NCBI GenBank assembly: GCA_030062745.1
Contig: CP099850.1
Span: 4,340,001-4,404,000 of the forward strand
DNA length: 64,000 bases
Source of the DNA: Capitulum mitella
Lineage: Eukaryota > Arthropoda > Thecostraca > Pollicipedomorpha > Pollicipedidae
Reading direction: 5' to 3'
Position numbers and translations under genes: made by a program. The notes beneath the pieces are model-generated. The model had not been told where the DNA came from and searched no databases. It was given only the letters and a program-made list of their open reading frames with translations. Below, piece by piece: positions 46,601 to 55,858 of the stretch. Position 1 is the first letter of the stretch. Each line of letters opens with the position of its first letter.

Positions 46601-49600
46601 GAGCAACCTGGAGTGGGGCGGGGGTTTTAAAGGTTACTACCGTGGGCAAACGGTGCCGCTGCGCCTCTCTTGGCCTGCTGCACTGTGGGCCTGCGGCACG
46701 GTGGCGACCAGTCATCGGGCCTGCCACCACGGTCGAAGAGTAGCGGTCCTCTTCGGCTTCGGGGGAGGGGCCGGGCCCACCCACCGCGCTGCGACTGCGT
46801 GACGACGGCCAACGGCCAGCTGCCGCGCCGGCCCGGCGGCCGTCCTCTGCGGCCTGGGGATGGGGCCCGCGCCCGCCGCACCCGTGCTGTGGCGGCGTCG
46901 CTCCGCCCAGCTCGGATGATGAGGCCCGACGGCACGGAATTCGTTTTTCTTTTGACATATTGCTGACACATATTGTTAGTTTCAGCGGATTTTCGCAGTG
47001 TTTCTGTTTTACAGATGTGTGATAACCTGAAACACTGGGAACCATGAAATTCATTACCAATAAGTTGAAACTTAAACTTTTCGCCTGCAGAGTTCAACTG
47101 AAGTGTGCCAAACTTTTGCCAACTCTAGTTTCAGCTTGAATGCAGCTGTGAATTTCCATACGCTGTCCGAGTTAATGTACGTATCATAGAGACGACGTGT
47201 ACCAAACTCTTCCTGTTATGTTACTGTAAACTGTGCCATCCTAGCCGCCACCGTGGCCTGGTGGATAAAGAGGCTGACAGCAGGGAATTCCAGAATCACT
47301 GGCGAATCCAGGGAACGGGACATCGGGCCATTCCCACCGACCCACCCCCTCTTCGTTGGAAAAGGTGGCTGACATGTCTTTTGATCGTCTTTTCGCGCTG
47401 AAAACTGTGTTTTTGGATTTGGGATTTTTATATGCTAATTTTCAAAAATGGCGAAACAAAGCCCAAAATCCGGAGAGAGATCAGCATTTGGGGCGTAGGT
47501 TAGCTTACACTGATGGATATTTTCTTCCCCCGTAGCACATGGTGTGGATCCATCTTTGCCCGGAACAGGTCCCGATATTTGGCCCGAGACCGAAAGAGTC
47601 AGCCAGTCACGAGGCGGCCGTGCCCTTGAGTTGCTCGGCGCGCCAGGGATCCACCAACAACATCTGGTTCGGCGCCTGAGGCAAAATTACTCAAAATTTC
47701 GGAGCATTTGGGTGGCGGAGTTAGGGTCCAACAACAAACTCGGCTTAACATGTTTTCGATCCCAGCAGCACCCGCTGCAAAACGTTCAGGTTAAACTTGT
47801 GCAGAGAAATCCAGCCAAAGGCTCTTGCAGTTTATTGTGCGTCCCTGGGCTTTTGAATGGGTCATCGTCAGACAATGACTGGGCACCCAAATTTCCTGAC
47901 AAACTAAGACGAAGATTGCGAATCGTGAACGTAAATACCGCCCAGCGCGACATACGCTTAAATATATTTCCCTTTTCGGTGCAGAAGGTGATGTATGGCT
48001 GCAAGATATCCTGCTCACAAAGGACGACGGAACCATGGCAGATATTTTAAGCAGATAATTATTCCCAAATAATTCTCTGCTTTCTGTTCCTCTGCTTTCT
48101 CTAATTCCTGGGCGTCCATTATACCTGTAATGGACGCCCAGGCGGTGTTCCCTCCGAAGGGAATGCTCCACCTTAGGGCGTGCTTTGAACGGAGGTAGAC
48201 AAGTTGTAGTGATTAGTGTTAGATCCTAAACTGTAATATACATTACGTCTCAAAACACTACATTTACGGAGACTCAGGTTTATTTCCTGCGGTTTTGCCG
48301 TGCGCCCGATTTCGCTGAGTCCTATTTACAGCTGTTGCGTGACGTCACGAGCGAGCGCACGCTAGTGAAAGGCTGCGTTCATTGACCCGCACAGGCCCGT
48401 ATTACGTCGTATGAGTGGATGGGTACCGAATATAGTTTTTAATTCATTATATTTTCTGGAGCTCCTAGACATGTTTCAGAAAAAATGAAAACAGAAGCGC
48501 TACAAACGTTTGCTTCGGACCAACGAAGTCTGTTTTAGGAACTCGGGCTAAGATGGAGCGTTTTGTTTAATTAGGCAGTTGGGACGTTTCGTCGCCTGCT
48601 GGGACGGGACATCCGACGTCCCTACTCAATAGTTCAGCAGCCAGTGGACGAATTCGGCTGCTTCAGATGACAATCAACTACCATCAATGATGTAACCCCA
48701 GTTATGTCATTTTTTAGACCGTAAGACTATGCATATATTACGTCGCAGGTCACGCCAAAGGATAACATTTTGACCGATTTAGAATATGTCGTTTTTGCGT
48801 AAAAAATCAGATTACGGGTATTCTAAAGCCACAATATCCTAAAAGATATGCAAAGGATGCCAACATCGGGACAGCAGTACACAATGGTGGCACGGGTTGA
48901 CCTGGATCGTACAGTAGAAAGAGGTCAGTTGTTTTTAAGTTTTCAGTATGTCTTACACCATGAAACGCCGTCAAATGCCCCTAGATACTCATATTTGCGC
49001 CATCAGGTCTACAAATGGCTCTTACAACGGTTTGACTACGTGAATTGGCCGTGTATCTGAATCACTGCAGCTGCATAAATTTGGACCGTTGAGAGGACAT
49101 GAATGGCCTGCATTGACGGGTCATGACATGAAAATGCTTGCTATAGACTATTGGCCATCACGCACGACCGATAAAGATCTCGTTTTGAATGATAAAGACA
49201 AATCATGGTCGAAAAACGGCAAAATCGAAAAACATCGTCGTCTTGATGAAGACATATGGATAGTACCTTGACTGACCTTGACTGGACTTTTTGACCAATG
49301 TATTCGGAATAATTTGTAAAGGGTGCGAATAATCTGACGATGCTGCGCCTCTTAGTAACACCATTGCTGAATTACGCGACTGAGAAAAAGTGGGTCATTT
49401 GACTCTCCTCCCCCAAACAGGTCGCGAGTTAATGGGCGAACATCACTGACATTTGAACTTCGGTCGATGATTCACTGTGATGTCGGAGCGACGCCTGCGT
49501 CCTCCCCGTTCACGGCAGCTAAAAATGTGGCGCATGCTTTCTGCAGGGGCGTAGCCAGGGGAAGGGGGGCCGTGGAGGCTATGTCCCCTATCCTGAGCCG

Positions 49601-52600
49601 AGCGGTCTGCACTAGATATATAGCGGTTTCGCACGAATTCGTAATAGTGATTATATGGAGGTTGCAAAAGCAAACGTTATATGCATTCCCGTGGGTTAAA
49701 TATGCGGTCAGTTACATAAAATTGCTGCTTTGTCCTATAAATTTCGCCATATGCCTGTGGCTTATGACAAAATTTGACATTTGGCTCACTCCCTGACGAA
49801 AAACCTGGCTACGAAGTGGCGTTTCAGTTTCGGGGAAAATGGGTGACAGCACCGCGTAAGACACGTTCCTTTTCTCAAGCAACTGGACTTGGTATCGTGG
49901 CTCCTTGCCGGTTACAGCAGGAAGCTTGACCCATGTCCCAGGCTGCACTCGGCCCGCCCTGTTCTCTCCGCACTCCAACACCCGTGCAGCTACTTCAGGG
50001 CGCCGTGGGTGGTGAGGCGTCCGGTGTAGGTCCACGGTGCACGCCTCGGCTGGGTATCACGCCCTGAGTCACGCCCGGGGCTGGCCCGCCGCAGGACGCG
50101 ACCTTTGGAAGGGCAAGGTCCGGCCAGCAGCCGGGCCAGGTCAAAGGTCCGCTCCGTGTTTTGGTCCAAAGTGTCAAGGCCGCGGGGAGGCGGAGGCTTC
50201 GCCGGGGTCGGCGCGAGCGGCATGGGCGCGGAGGCGGTCCCTGCGGCTGGACTGGGATCGCTGCTGCCGGCAGCGCGGGCTGGTGTAAACGGCGAGTTGC
50301 GCTGATGGAGCAGGCCTGTTGATGTCTCGTCCAGGATGGACGAGACGGCGGAGAGAATGCCGTTTGTGGAAACAGAGCGATTGGGAATGATTCCAGGGGG
50401 TTGGGTGCAGGGATGTGGGAGCATTCAGAAAAAGAGTGTGTGCGTTTGTGCGGGAAGAGGCAAAGACGTTTCTCCTCATAAGGCTATTGTTACATTTCCC
50501 AGAAGTGGGGAGCCATGGCCAAGGAGCGCGGGAACTCCTCCATAGTTGGGAGGTGGGGGGCGAAGAGACATTTTGGGTGAGTTCTTCTCAGTCAACACCC
50601 ATAAGGACAATGTTAAATTTCGAAACTTCCTGCACCCTTGGCCCATGGCTCTTCTGTATCTACGCCCATGGTTGGGTGACGTGAGCAACAGAGTTCGCCG
50701 AACGTTGTAATGGGTGTCACTGAGTGTGATTGAAGCGCTCTCGGAGGTTAGTCGTATTGAAGATGAGGTGGTCACTATGTGGTTGATCATTGTCTGCTCT
50801 GAAATGAAATTTAACAGACAAGGACGCGGGCAACGGGGCTGGGGGCAGCTGTCCCCCCCAGCTTTTTCAAATTTAACATTGACCGTGCGGTGTTGGCTGG
50901 AAATAATTGATCCAAAATGCTTCTTTTCCCTCCTCCCCCAACGCCGAATCCCTCCAATTGTGAGGGAGTTCTGGCACCCCTGTAAACGGTGGCAGTGGAA
51001 AGGGGCAGTGGAGGCCCGGATTCTTGCATCAGTGGGAAAACTTAACAGTGGTCGACTGGCCTATGATGGACTTTTTTACGTGGCGGAACCTGCATGAGTA
51101 TACTACAATGAGTACACTCATGTAGTATGTATATATGACGGTAGCATAAAGTATGTATATGAATGTTTGCAATGAGTAGTAGCCATGAGCCTACTACTGA
51201 CTGTGTTTACGTGCTCAAGTTTAACCAAAAGCTCACAGGGCTGCGTCGACATGCGTTGGCAGGGCTTGCAGAGAGAATGAAACTTCGTTTGCGTTCCGCT
51301 TCTCGTCCGTTGAATCCCTATCTCCTCCTGGCACCAGAACCGAGCATGTTTGCCACCCGGTCACTCCGTGCGTGCTGTGGCCGCCACCGATGACCCATTT
51401 CGGTACTTAAAAAACGAGGCCAAGCCCTCTGTTTACATGATCACCGTCTGGTGAACGGGGCGATCACGTCTCGGCCGCACGCTGTGTGGGACGCTCAGCT
51501 CTTGCTTCGACTCCTGGTATGAGTCCTTCCTAATGAAAATGTGAATGAACACGTGATACTAGTTTGGTTTCGCATTCCCTTTCTCTTCCCGAGTTATGTC
51601 CGTTAGTAGTACACGATGTATTCGGACAAAGCACAGATCCCTTCCGGATAAGACTGGAGTGTGCACATGCAGTTCTGACTTTCGTTGTTCAAATCATCTG
51701 AAAATGGGAGTTGTGCGGAATGCGTCCCTGAAGCCCCGTGGCGGTCCCCATGGAAGATGGAAATTCGCTGTTCTGTGCGCAACAGTACAGCGATGTAACG
51801 TGCCGACAGCAGGACCCGAGTGCTGACCGGCTTTGGGTCTTTGAGGGTTCTAATTAAACCAGCCGCCCTTGCTTGTATTACCGAATGTCTGACGTGACCA
51901 GCCTTAGTTAGGTCCGGAAGGGCCTTTCGCTCTACGGAGATGCATGCTTGTCAAACTTCTCCTCGCCTACTTTGCCAGCTGAAGCCTTCCTTTCTGCCAT
52001 GACCGTCAGTACCCGACGCGTCAACCCCCCACCTCTCCCCCCCCCCCCCGACTGGGCGTCTGGCGCGCCGTGGCGCTGACCCCGTACAGATACAGACAGG
52101 CGGTCTTATCTGTTTACTGAACGGCGCAGGGACTTGTCACGGACTCCAGCGCGGCGGTACCGAGAATGGGGAGGGAGAGGGGGGCTGAGTGGAGAGCGAG
52201 AAAGACCCTTTGGCCGCCTGTCGGTGCCAGGAGTCAGTCAGCTGATGAGTCATGACCGCTCGGATCTTGACCCCGGGGAGTAACGGGCTCTGGTCAGAGT
52301 GCAGGTTGCTGGGTATTGCGGAACTTTGTCATAGGTCAGATAACCGGTTTATAATGGGCACTGAGGCTCGGCCCTCTCAAGTAACCAACATTACTTGACC
52401 CTAAACATAAGGGGGGGGGGGCAGTAACGTCAGTGCTTGTACTAGTTTTCATGGCGCCTGTGATGTCTGGCCATGTGCTGGGGATAAAAATTACATGAGG
52501 CACGAATTCATTTCGGTGGCGGGGTATCGCTGGCCCAGCCCAGAGCCCAGCCCTCGCGGCAAGCTCTACCTAGTATAGACTCTGAACCTGTCGCGCATCT

Positions 52601-55584
52601 GAAACGCTCGGGTCAAATTGTTAAAACAAATACTGATGTTTGCCTGTTTGTTTCTCCTGCACGGTGCACTAGCTGTGGTCAGACCGGGCTTCTCTCATAC
52701 GGATGGGGTCAATAACCGCACGACTGCAGGTTCGGCCCAGAGGGACGGCTGTTTTGACTGCAGGACAGACGTCCGGAACTCAGCTGGCTGTATGAGGGTC
52801 GTTTTATACGCGCCTGCTTGCCGCACTTAAGTGCTCTGGAGCTGGCTGGGACTCGTTTCTCCATGAAACTTCCCCAAACATTTTGTGAAATTCTGCGGAA
52901 ATTTGGAGACGAGTCGCGTCGGCTACCCGCCGGTGACACTCCTGGTTTCGTTACACGTGCACGCAGTCGTTAAAATATGCGTCCTGCTTCCCTTTTTGAA
53001 AGGATGCCTTCGTCCGAACCCTCCGCCAAACAAGACTGGAAATTTCCCAACCTTAGAAATCCCGATGCTTGGAGGGCTCCAAGTTGATAACTACCCGTCC
53101 GTAAGCCTGCGCACTCCGCTGATGGCAGGGGCAGCAATGACGTGTAAAATTGTTCAGTCGTGCGACATCCAAGAAAGCAGTGTGCGGCGATAATATTGAA
53201 TAATGCGCAGGTTTTACGTACCAGCAATGACATTTTTTCCTTAATCTGATCTAACCTTTTGAAGTGGACTGAGTCGGTATTTTTGCTGCGGGGAGGCTGC
53301 CAAGCAGACCTTATTGTACGGACCCTGGCCCACCTCATCTGCGTGGACGCAAGTCTGGGGCAGTGTTGCCCCGGGCATCAGATCAGTTCATCCTGGGGCC
53401 CGCCTGGCATATGGCTGGCCAAAACCTCAGCCTCGACTATGCGTGATCGCACCCAGGGGTGTCGGCCGAATTGACTGATACGTACTTTTGGGGTGATGTT
53501 AGTGGCTCGTATTGGCAGCAAAGCATGCAATAAGTGGGGAGCGTCAAGTGACGAAGCTGGTTGGATCCATGTGACCGCGTAGTTTAATATGAAATGGTGG
53601 GGGGAAGGACGGCATTAGGGTGCTCAGTCTCTCCTCAAACATGAGATTTACGATGAACCCTGAACGGTAGGGAGCGAATGAATCGTGTTCCAAAATTTCT
53701 GTTAACTACAAGTTCGGCTTTTGTCCCACAGATGCCGTTATCAACAAGATAGGCGGGCGCCTGATGGACGAAGTTATCAAGCCCATGCAAGAGATGCAGG
53801 TCGATGAGACGGAATATGCGGCTCTGAAAGCGATAGTATTTTTCGACCCAGGTACACTATGTGCGTATCTCTACCTTCCTACTTCTCATAGACAGCAGCA
53901 ATGTCGTTTTTCAGTTGAGGCTAATGCTCAGTTGCATTGAATCGTCATCGGATGAGCTCGTTTGCAGCTTATGCCTCGTCTGTGACGCGAGTGCATGGGT
54001 GTAGGGCGGGAGGCCGACCACCATTCTGCTCACTGCTGAAAGACTTCTTAGACTGATTCACACATTCTGTTCCATAACGGGAATCTCGCGCAGTATTTCT
54101 GCGTTTCGGATACCTTGGGTGCTGAAAATGCTGTTGTTGGAAGGCCGGGGCTCGTCAGGGGTTCATAAGGAATGGTGAATTGGCCACGACTGGTGCGCAA
54201 ACGGGACCCGGTGCGCCAGCGCGTTGTATCGTCCTCTCGACCGGCGTCACCGCGCATATACACTCGTGTAAGACGATGGTCTGTGTAAATATCTGGTCTG
54301 CACACGAAGTCAATGTGATAGCTGCGCACGTGCGGCACCGAGACCTTGGGTGCTTGTGCCCTGGAGGCTGTGCGTCCTAACGCACAAACCAACACACTGC
54401 CAGATGAATGGTGGGACTGTATGGCGTTATATCGTTGCGTTTATGAACAGAAGATCCCGACACGGACGAGGAACGCAACAGAATGCTACAGTTGGCAATG
54501 GTTTGTGTTACCGGCAAATGCTGGACACAGCGGACTGTTCCCCGAAGATCAAACCAGGTTACACCAGCGCGTTCACCGCCTCTCTGCTAGACGACTCGAG
54601 CTAGCTTCCCGTGACCGGTGCGCGCCTGCTCAACTGACCCCAGTTGACCTGAGTTATCCCCGATGGTAGCGGCCAGTCGCGGCCCGGCCGGCGACATGGG
54701 CAAGATCGAGCAGTGCCGCTACACCATCCAGCTGAACCTGGAGGACTACATCACCGACCGGCAGTACAGCCAGCGGGGCCGGTTCGGCGCCATGCTGCTC
54801 ATCCTGCCCAGGTGGGCTTCTGTCAGCGTTTGGTTGCTCTGGATCACGACCCGCAGAGCACATTGTCGGTTTGATGCTGCAGTGCATGTTGTTCTTTTTA
54901 GAGTTTTCGATGAAAGCCGCTTTGGCTAGCTGCGGCTGGACTGGACTCGGAGGTGTGGGAGTGCAGAGTCTGATGATGTGATTGTGACGTTCGCAGCCTG
55001 CAGTCGATCGCCCGCGAGCTGGTGGAGCAGGTCCAGCTCATGAACATGTTTGGGACGACGAAGGTGGACAACCTGCTGGTGGAGATGCTGCTCGTTGGTG
55101 AGTTGACGAAGACGCCGCGGCCGCCGAAAATCGACGGAGTGGAGCGCAACTGGCACGAGCTGGGTGCTCTTTGATTAAGGGTGTCACGCTGTAATGCCAA
55201 GAGCTGTGGTGTCACTGGCATGATGACTGCCCAGATGCTGCTTTCCTGTTGCAAACGAGTCACATCTTTCAGCATAGAAGAGCGATCACCGGCAAAAGAT
55301 ATATAAAAGCCAAAAATGTATAGTTACGACAATCTCAGATGGTAAAGGAGGTCGGACCAGACGTTTGACGTGGCCGCGATTATCGCACGATGACGGGGTC
55401 GGACCGAGGCTTGGCGTGACTCCGGGCTGACGGCTGACCGCGGCTTTGTGCCGGCAGGCAACAGCGGTGAGGCGACGCCCACGGACGAGCCGGCGCCGTC
55501 GGCGGCGCCGCACCCGCCGCTGGCCTACCCGCCCCACACGGCCGGCCTGCTGATGCCGCCGCCTCCTCCTCCGCCGACGGCGCT

Positions 55585-55616
<32 letters not shown>

Positions 55617-55858
55617 AGCCGGCGCAGTCAAGCTACGCGATGCCGTACCAGCTGCCGGAGCCGCCGCAGCCGCCGCCAGCGACGGCCGCGAACGGCGTTC
55701 ACCTGTGCGCGGCGCCGCCGGCCGGCCTGGCGGACCGCGCCGGCCACCAGCACGTGATCCAGCGCTGCGAGTACGGCGGCTACAAACGCTCCGGACACTC
55801 GTTCAAGGCGGAGGCGCTCGAGCTGGAGGGCGACTCGCAGCGCGTCTACAGCAGCTGA
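31505..55858 (+). CDS. Hnf4: Nuclear receptor HNF4, whole gene (10 coding exons)
   Basis: Hepatocyte nuclear factor 4, an NR2A orphan nuclear receptor that binds DR1 DNA as a homodimer and controls lipid and nutrient genes. Ten exons were assembled from homology and splice sites: 31505-31613, 35303-35480, 35919-36013, 41573-41700, 42368-42511, 44710-44830, 53732-53851, 54670-54811, 54997-55097 and 55458-55858. They total 1539 nt, 512 aa plus stop, and every splice phase agrees. The protein has a short A/B region (1-58), a two-zinc-finger DNA-binding domain (from Cys59 to about 126), a hinge, a ligand-binding domain (about 150-379, ending with the AF-2 helix DNLLVEMLL) and a Pro-rich F domain (380-512). 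The P-box is CDGCKGFF. Drosophila Hnf4 and vertebrate HNF4A are the relatives used. A second promoter with another first exon, usual in vertebrate HNF4A, was not found but is not excluded. No clear AATAAA was seen soon after the stop. Confidence 0.93.
31720..31886. mobile_element. hAT-like MITE with perfect 8-bp target duplication
   Basis: The 167-bp element starts CAGAGGCGTAGCC and ends with the complement of CAGGGGCGCAAACAGG. It is flanked on both sides by ATCTTTAG (31712-31719, 31887-31894). The CAGRGGCG-type ends and 8-bp duplication are the hallmarks of hAT transposons. The element shares its interior, inverted, with 45214-45372. It lies about 100 bp inside HNF4 intron 1. Confidence 0.85.
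32329..32350. repeat. Short interstitial telomere-like repeat (CCTAA units)
   Basis: Four consecutive CCTAA-type units, one of them CCTGA, followed by CC. CCTAA is the complement of TTAGG, the ancestral arthropod telomere repeat. A looser run of TTAGG and TTTAGGTTTTAGG words lies at about 38333-38390. It is too short to exclude chance. Confidence 0.4.
32445..32991 (+). mobile_element. hAT-like MITE interrupted by a second copy
   Basis: The outer element begins CAGACACGTAGTTAAT at 32445 and ends CCTGGCTACGTTCTG at 32991. Its left part (to 32538) and right part (from 32803) line up with the two ends of the copy at 49544-49815. The middle is a separate insertion. No clean outer target duplication could be read. 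Confidence 0.65.
32539..32802 (-). mobile_element. hAT-like MITE nested inside another copy
   Basis: This 264-bp element is inverted relative to its host copy. Its ends are CAGGCACGTGACCAG on the left and, read inward from the right, CAGGGAAGTAGCCAAGG. The 8-bp target duplication GCAAGAAT is perfect (32531-32538 and 32803-32810). Its sequence is the reverse complement of the copy at 49544-49815, with shared words such as CGCTATATATCTCGA and CATATGCC. Confidence 0.85.
35303..35480 (+). CDS. Hnf4: HNF4 exon 2 (first zinc finger)
   Basis: The acceptor is TTATGTTTCAG and the donor GTAAGT. The exon encodes the end of the A/B region and the first zinc finger from CAIC (Cys59) through the P-box CDGCKGFF and [12 protein letters not shown], splitting the Arg codon at the donor. 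Identity to HNF4 is unmistakable. One oddity is KHYNA where almost all nuclear receptors, including remembered HNF4 sequences, have KHYGA. Confidence 0.97.
35919..36013 (+). CDS. Hnf4: HNF4 exon 3 (second zinc finger)
   Basis: Acceptor CCCGTCACAG, donor GTAGGT. It encodes [20 protein letters not shown] and onward to [10 protein letters not shown], the second zinc finger and the C-terminal extension. Its four zinc cysteines are in place. The phase matches exons 2 and 4. Confidence 0.97.
38983..39560. repeat. 327-bp tandem duplication with GAATATTCG words
   Basis: The block beginning GTATAATCGAACATAATG at 38983 recurs at 39310 (GTATAACCGAACACAATG). Both blocks continue through GCTAGGCAATGCTCG and end in a run of CGAATATTCG-type words. 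The copies have diverged by scattered substitutions, so the duplication is not recent. Confidence 0.8.
40636..40710 (-). repeat. tRNA-derived SINE-like fragment
   Basis: On the minus strand GGCTCGAATCC (40655-40645) is a clear RNA polymerase III B-box. It is preceded by GTGTGGCCGCGGGACGGG, which resembles an A-box region with bases missing. No cloverleaf closes, so this is a SINE remnant rather than a tRNA gene. Confidence 0.4.
41573..41700 (+). CDS. Hnf4: HNF4 exon 4 (hinge to start of the ligand-binding domain)
   Basis: Acceptor CCGTTTTCAG, donor GTGAGT. It encodes [18 protein letters not shown] and on to [15 protein letters not shown], the highly typical HNF4 hinge. The exon ends in phase 0, matching exon 5. 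Confidence 0.96.
42120..42367. repeat. 16-bp minisatellite running into the HNF4 exon 5 acceptor
   Basis: About fifteen degenerate units of CTGACCTCTGTCCGTG run from about 42162 to the last intron base. The final unit, CTGACCTGTGTCCGTTCGCAG, supplies the polypyrimidine tract and AG of the 3' splice site. Each unit contains TGACCT, the complement of the nuclear-receptor half-site AGGTCA. Confidence 0.92.
42368..42511 (+). CDS. Hnf4: HNF4 exon 5 (ligand-binding domain, helices 2-3)
   Basis: It encodes [20 protein letters not shown] and on to [23 protein letters not shown] sequence (here [14 protein letters not shown]). This is the helix 3 signature of HNF4. It is 48 codons, phase 0 at both ends, with donor GTCAGA. 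Confidence 0.95.
42512..44709. other. HNF4 intron 5
   Basis: AT-leaning to about 43640, then GC-rich to 44180 with open frames on both strands that resemble nothing known. The last 260 bases carry the 51-bp minisatellite. A poly-C run lies at about 44411-44422. Confidence 0.55.
44445..44665. repeat. 51-bp GC-rich minisatellite next to HNF4 exon 6
   Basis: Four to five units marked by GTACCGCCTGCAGAGACGCG (unit marks at 44481, 44532, 44581, 44632), with one unit shortened by 2 bp. It ends about 45 bp before the exon 6 acceptor. Being a multiple of three, it yields repeated open frames, but these are intronic. Confidence 0.92.
44710..44830 (+). CDS. Hnf4: HNF4 exon 6 (ligand-binding domain, helices 4-5)
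   Basis: Acceptor CTGCCGCAG, donor GTGAGG. It encodes [15 protein letters not shown], the HNF4 signature in which Arg contacts the bound fatty acid, and then [17 protein letters not shown]. The last base pairs with exon 7 to make Asp. Confidence 0.96.
45214..45372. mobile_element. hAT-like MITE with 8-bp target duplication
   Basis: The 159-bp element starts CAGGGGCGCAGTCAGG and ends with the complement of CAGAGGCGCAGCCAAGG. It is flanked by CTGTTTGA and CTGTTTGG (7 of 8 identical). The interior is the reverse complement of the MITE at 31720-31886. Confidence 0.82.
45860..45955. repeat. Cluster of three hairpins with CAGCAG/CTGCTG arms
   Basis: Hairpin 1 (45860-45900) pairs TGCAGCAGTGTGTATA with its complement around CCATA. 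Hairpin 2 pairs TATACAGCAG (45902-45911) with CTGCTGTATA (45935-45944). Hairpin 3 is the palindrome centred on 45945, with those 10-bp arms. The shared arm lets hairpins 2 and 3 form alternatively. Confidence 0.85.
48107..48142. repeat. Perfect 15-bp stem-loop
   Basis: CCTGGGCGTCCATTA and its exact complement are separated by a 6-base loop (TACCTG). No T run follows and it is intronic, so it is not a bacterial-type terminator. It may be a folded transposon relic or a hairpin RNA source. Confidence 0.85.
49544..49815 (+). mobile_element. hAT-like MITE, reference copy
   Basis: It begins CAGGGGCGTAGCCAGG and ends CCTGGCTACGAAGTG, with inverted ends of at least 10 bp. It matches the nested pair at 32445-32991. 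The flanks GCTTTCTG and GCGTTTCAG are similar but not identical, so the target duplication is only tentative. Confidence 0.75.
49990..50424 (-). CDS. Unidentified minus-strand ORF in HNF4 intron 6
   Basis: It opens with an ATG at 50424 and runs 144 codons. The peptide is Pro/Ala/Ser-rich with a natural-looking stretch [19 protein letters not shown] near its start. A second minus-strand frame (49712-50035) contains a segment around [19 protein letters not shown] that is loosely like the C-terminal part of a retroelement integrase, and it is cut at 49815 by the MITE. It may be the remains of an old retrotransposon. There is no firm family match. Confidence 0.2.
   Translation of the reverse strand: MLPHPCTQPPGIIPNRSVSTNGILSAVSSILDETSTGLLHQRNSPFTPARAAGSSDPSPAAGTASAPMPLAPTPAKPPPPRGLDTLDQNTERTFDLARLLAGPCPSKGRVLRRASPGRDSGRDTQPRRAPWTYTGRLTTHGALK
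50520..50670. mobile_element. Short hAT-like MITE remnant
   Basis: It starts CAAGGAGCGCGGGAACTCC and ends ATCTACGCCCATG, the complement of the common CATGGGCGTAGAT end. It shares the ordered words seen at 11003-11160. The flanks GCCATGGC and CCCATGGT could be a decayed target duplication. Confidence 0.5.
50815..50982 (-). mobile_element. Short hAT-like MITE remnant, inverted
   Basis: It ends GGGAGTTCTGGCACCCCTG, the inverse of the CAGGGGCAC...AACTCC start of 11003. It contains AATTTAACATTG, the inverse of the shared CAATGTTAAATTT. No target duplication is readable. Confidence 0.5.
52636..52830 (+). CDS. Possible small secreted Cys-containing peptide
   Basis: An ATG frame of 64 codons starts with a signal-peptide-like segment ([15 protein letters not shown]). 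A short region with four cysteines (GCFDC, GCM, ACRT) follows. A weak TATA-like GGGATAAAAATTAC lies at about 52481-52494. It sits in HNF4 intron 6. There is no recognised homologue and it may be chance. Confidence 0.18.
   Translation: MFACLFLLHGALAVVRPGFSHTDGVNNRTTAGSAQRDGCFDCRTDVRNSAGCMRVVLYAPACRT
53732..53851 (+). CDS. Hnf4: HNF4 exon 7 (ligand-binding domain, helices 6-8)
   Basis: Acceptor TTGTCCCACAG, donor GTACAC. It encodes [20 protein letters not shown] and on to [12 protein letters not shown], in HNF4 order. Codon use is less GC-biased than in the other exons. Confidence 0.94.
53852..54669. other. HNF4 intron 7
   Basis: Intron of 818 bp. Its open frames (for example 54048-54395 minus) have no support. 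Nothing else was noted. Confidence 0.6.
54670..54811 (+). CDS. Hnf4: HNF4 exon 8 (ligand-binding domain, helices 9-10)
   Basis: It encodes [40 protein letters not shown], matching the HNF4 LEDYINDRQYDSRGRFGE block. The acceptor at 54668-54669 (GATGGTAG) is chosen because it alone keeps the phase with exon 7; its pyrimidine tract is weak. The donor is GTGGGC. Confidence 0.88.
54997..55097 (+). CDS. Hnf4: HNF4 exon 9 (helices 10-12, AF-2)
   Basis: Acceptor GACGTTCGCAG, donor GTGAGT. It encodes [20 protein letters not shown] and on to DNLLVEMLL, the activation helix AF-2 of HNF4. Confidence 0.93.
55458..55858 (+). CDS. Hnf4: HNF4 exon 10 (F domain and stop)
   Basis: Acceptor GTGCCGGCAG, then [15 protein letters not shown], a Pro-rich stretch with two polyproline runs, and a C-terminus ending SQRVYSS followed by TGA at 55856-55858. 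HNF4 proteins have such a long, poorly conserved F domain after AF-2, so the sequence itself was not expected to align. The phase matches exon 9 and codons are strongly GC-ending. Confidence 0.85.

Larger units (their letters stand above)
44831..53731. other. HNF4 intron 6
   Basis: The longest intron (8.9 kb). It holds MITEs at 45214, 49544, 50520 and 50815, hairpins at 45860 and 48107, a tRNA-like A-box at about 47255, a GC-rich block at 46200-46930 with a long minus-strand open frame (46245-47060, unrecognised), and the frames noted separately at 49990 and 52636. No established gene was found in it. Confidence 0.55.

Noticed and set aside
46245..47060. About 270-codon minus-strand open frame in HNF4 intron 6
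   Set aside because: It lies in GC-rich sequence with no recognisable domain, its outermost start is not ATG, and competing frames are open on both strands.
47250..47340. tRNA-like A-box (GTGGCCTGGTGGATAAAG)
   Set aside because: The A-box resembles a tRNA, but the expected B-box is only a weak GGCGAATCC and no cloverleaf closes. At most a SINE relic.
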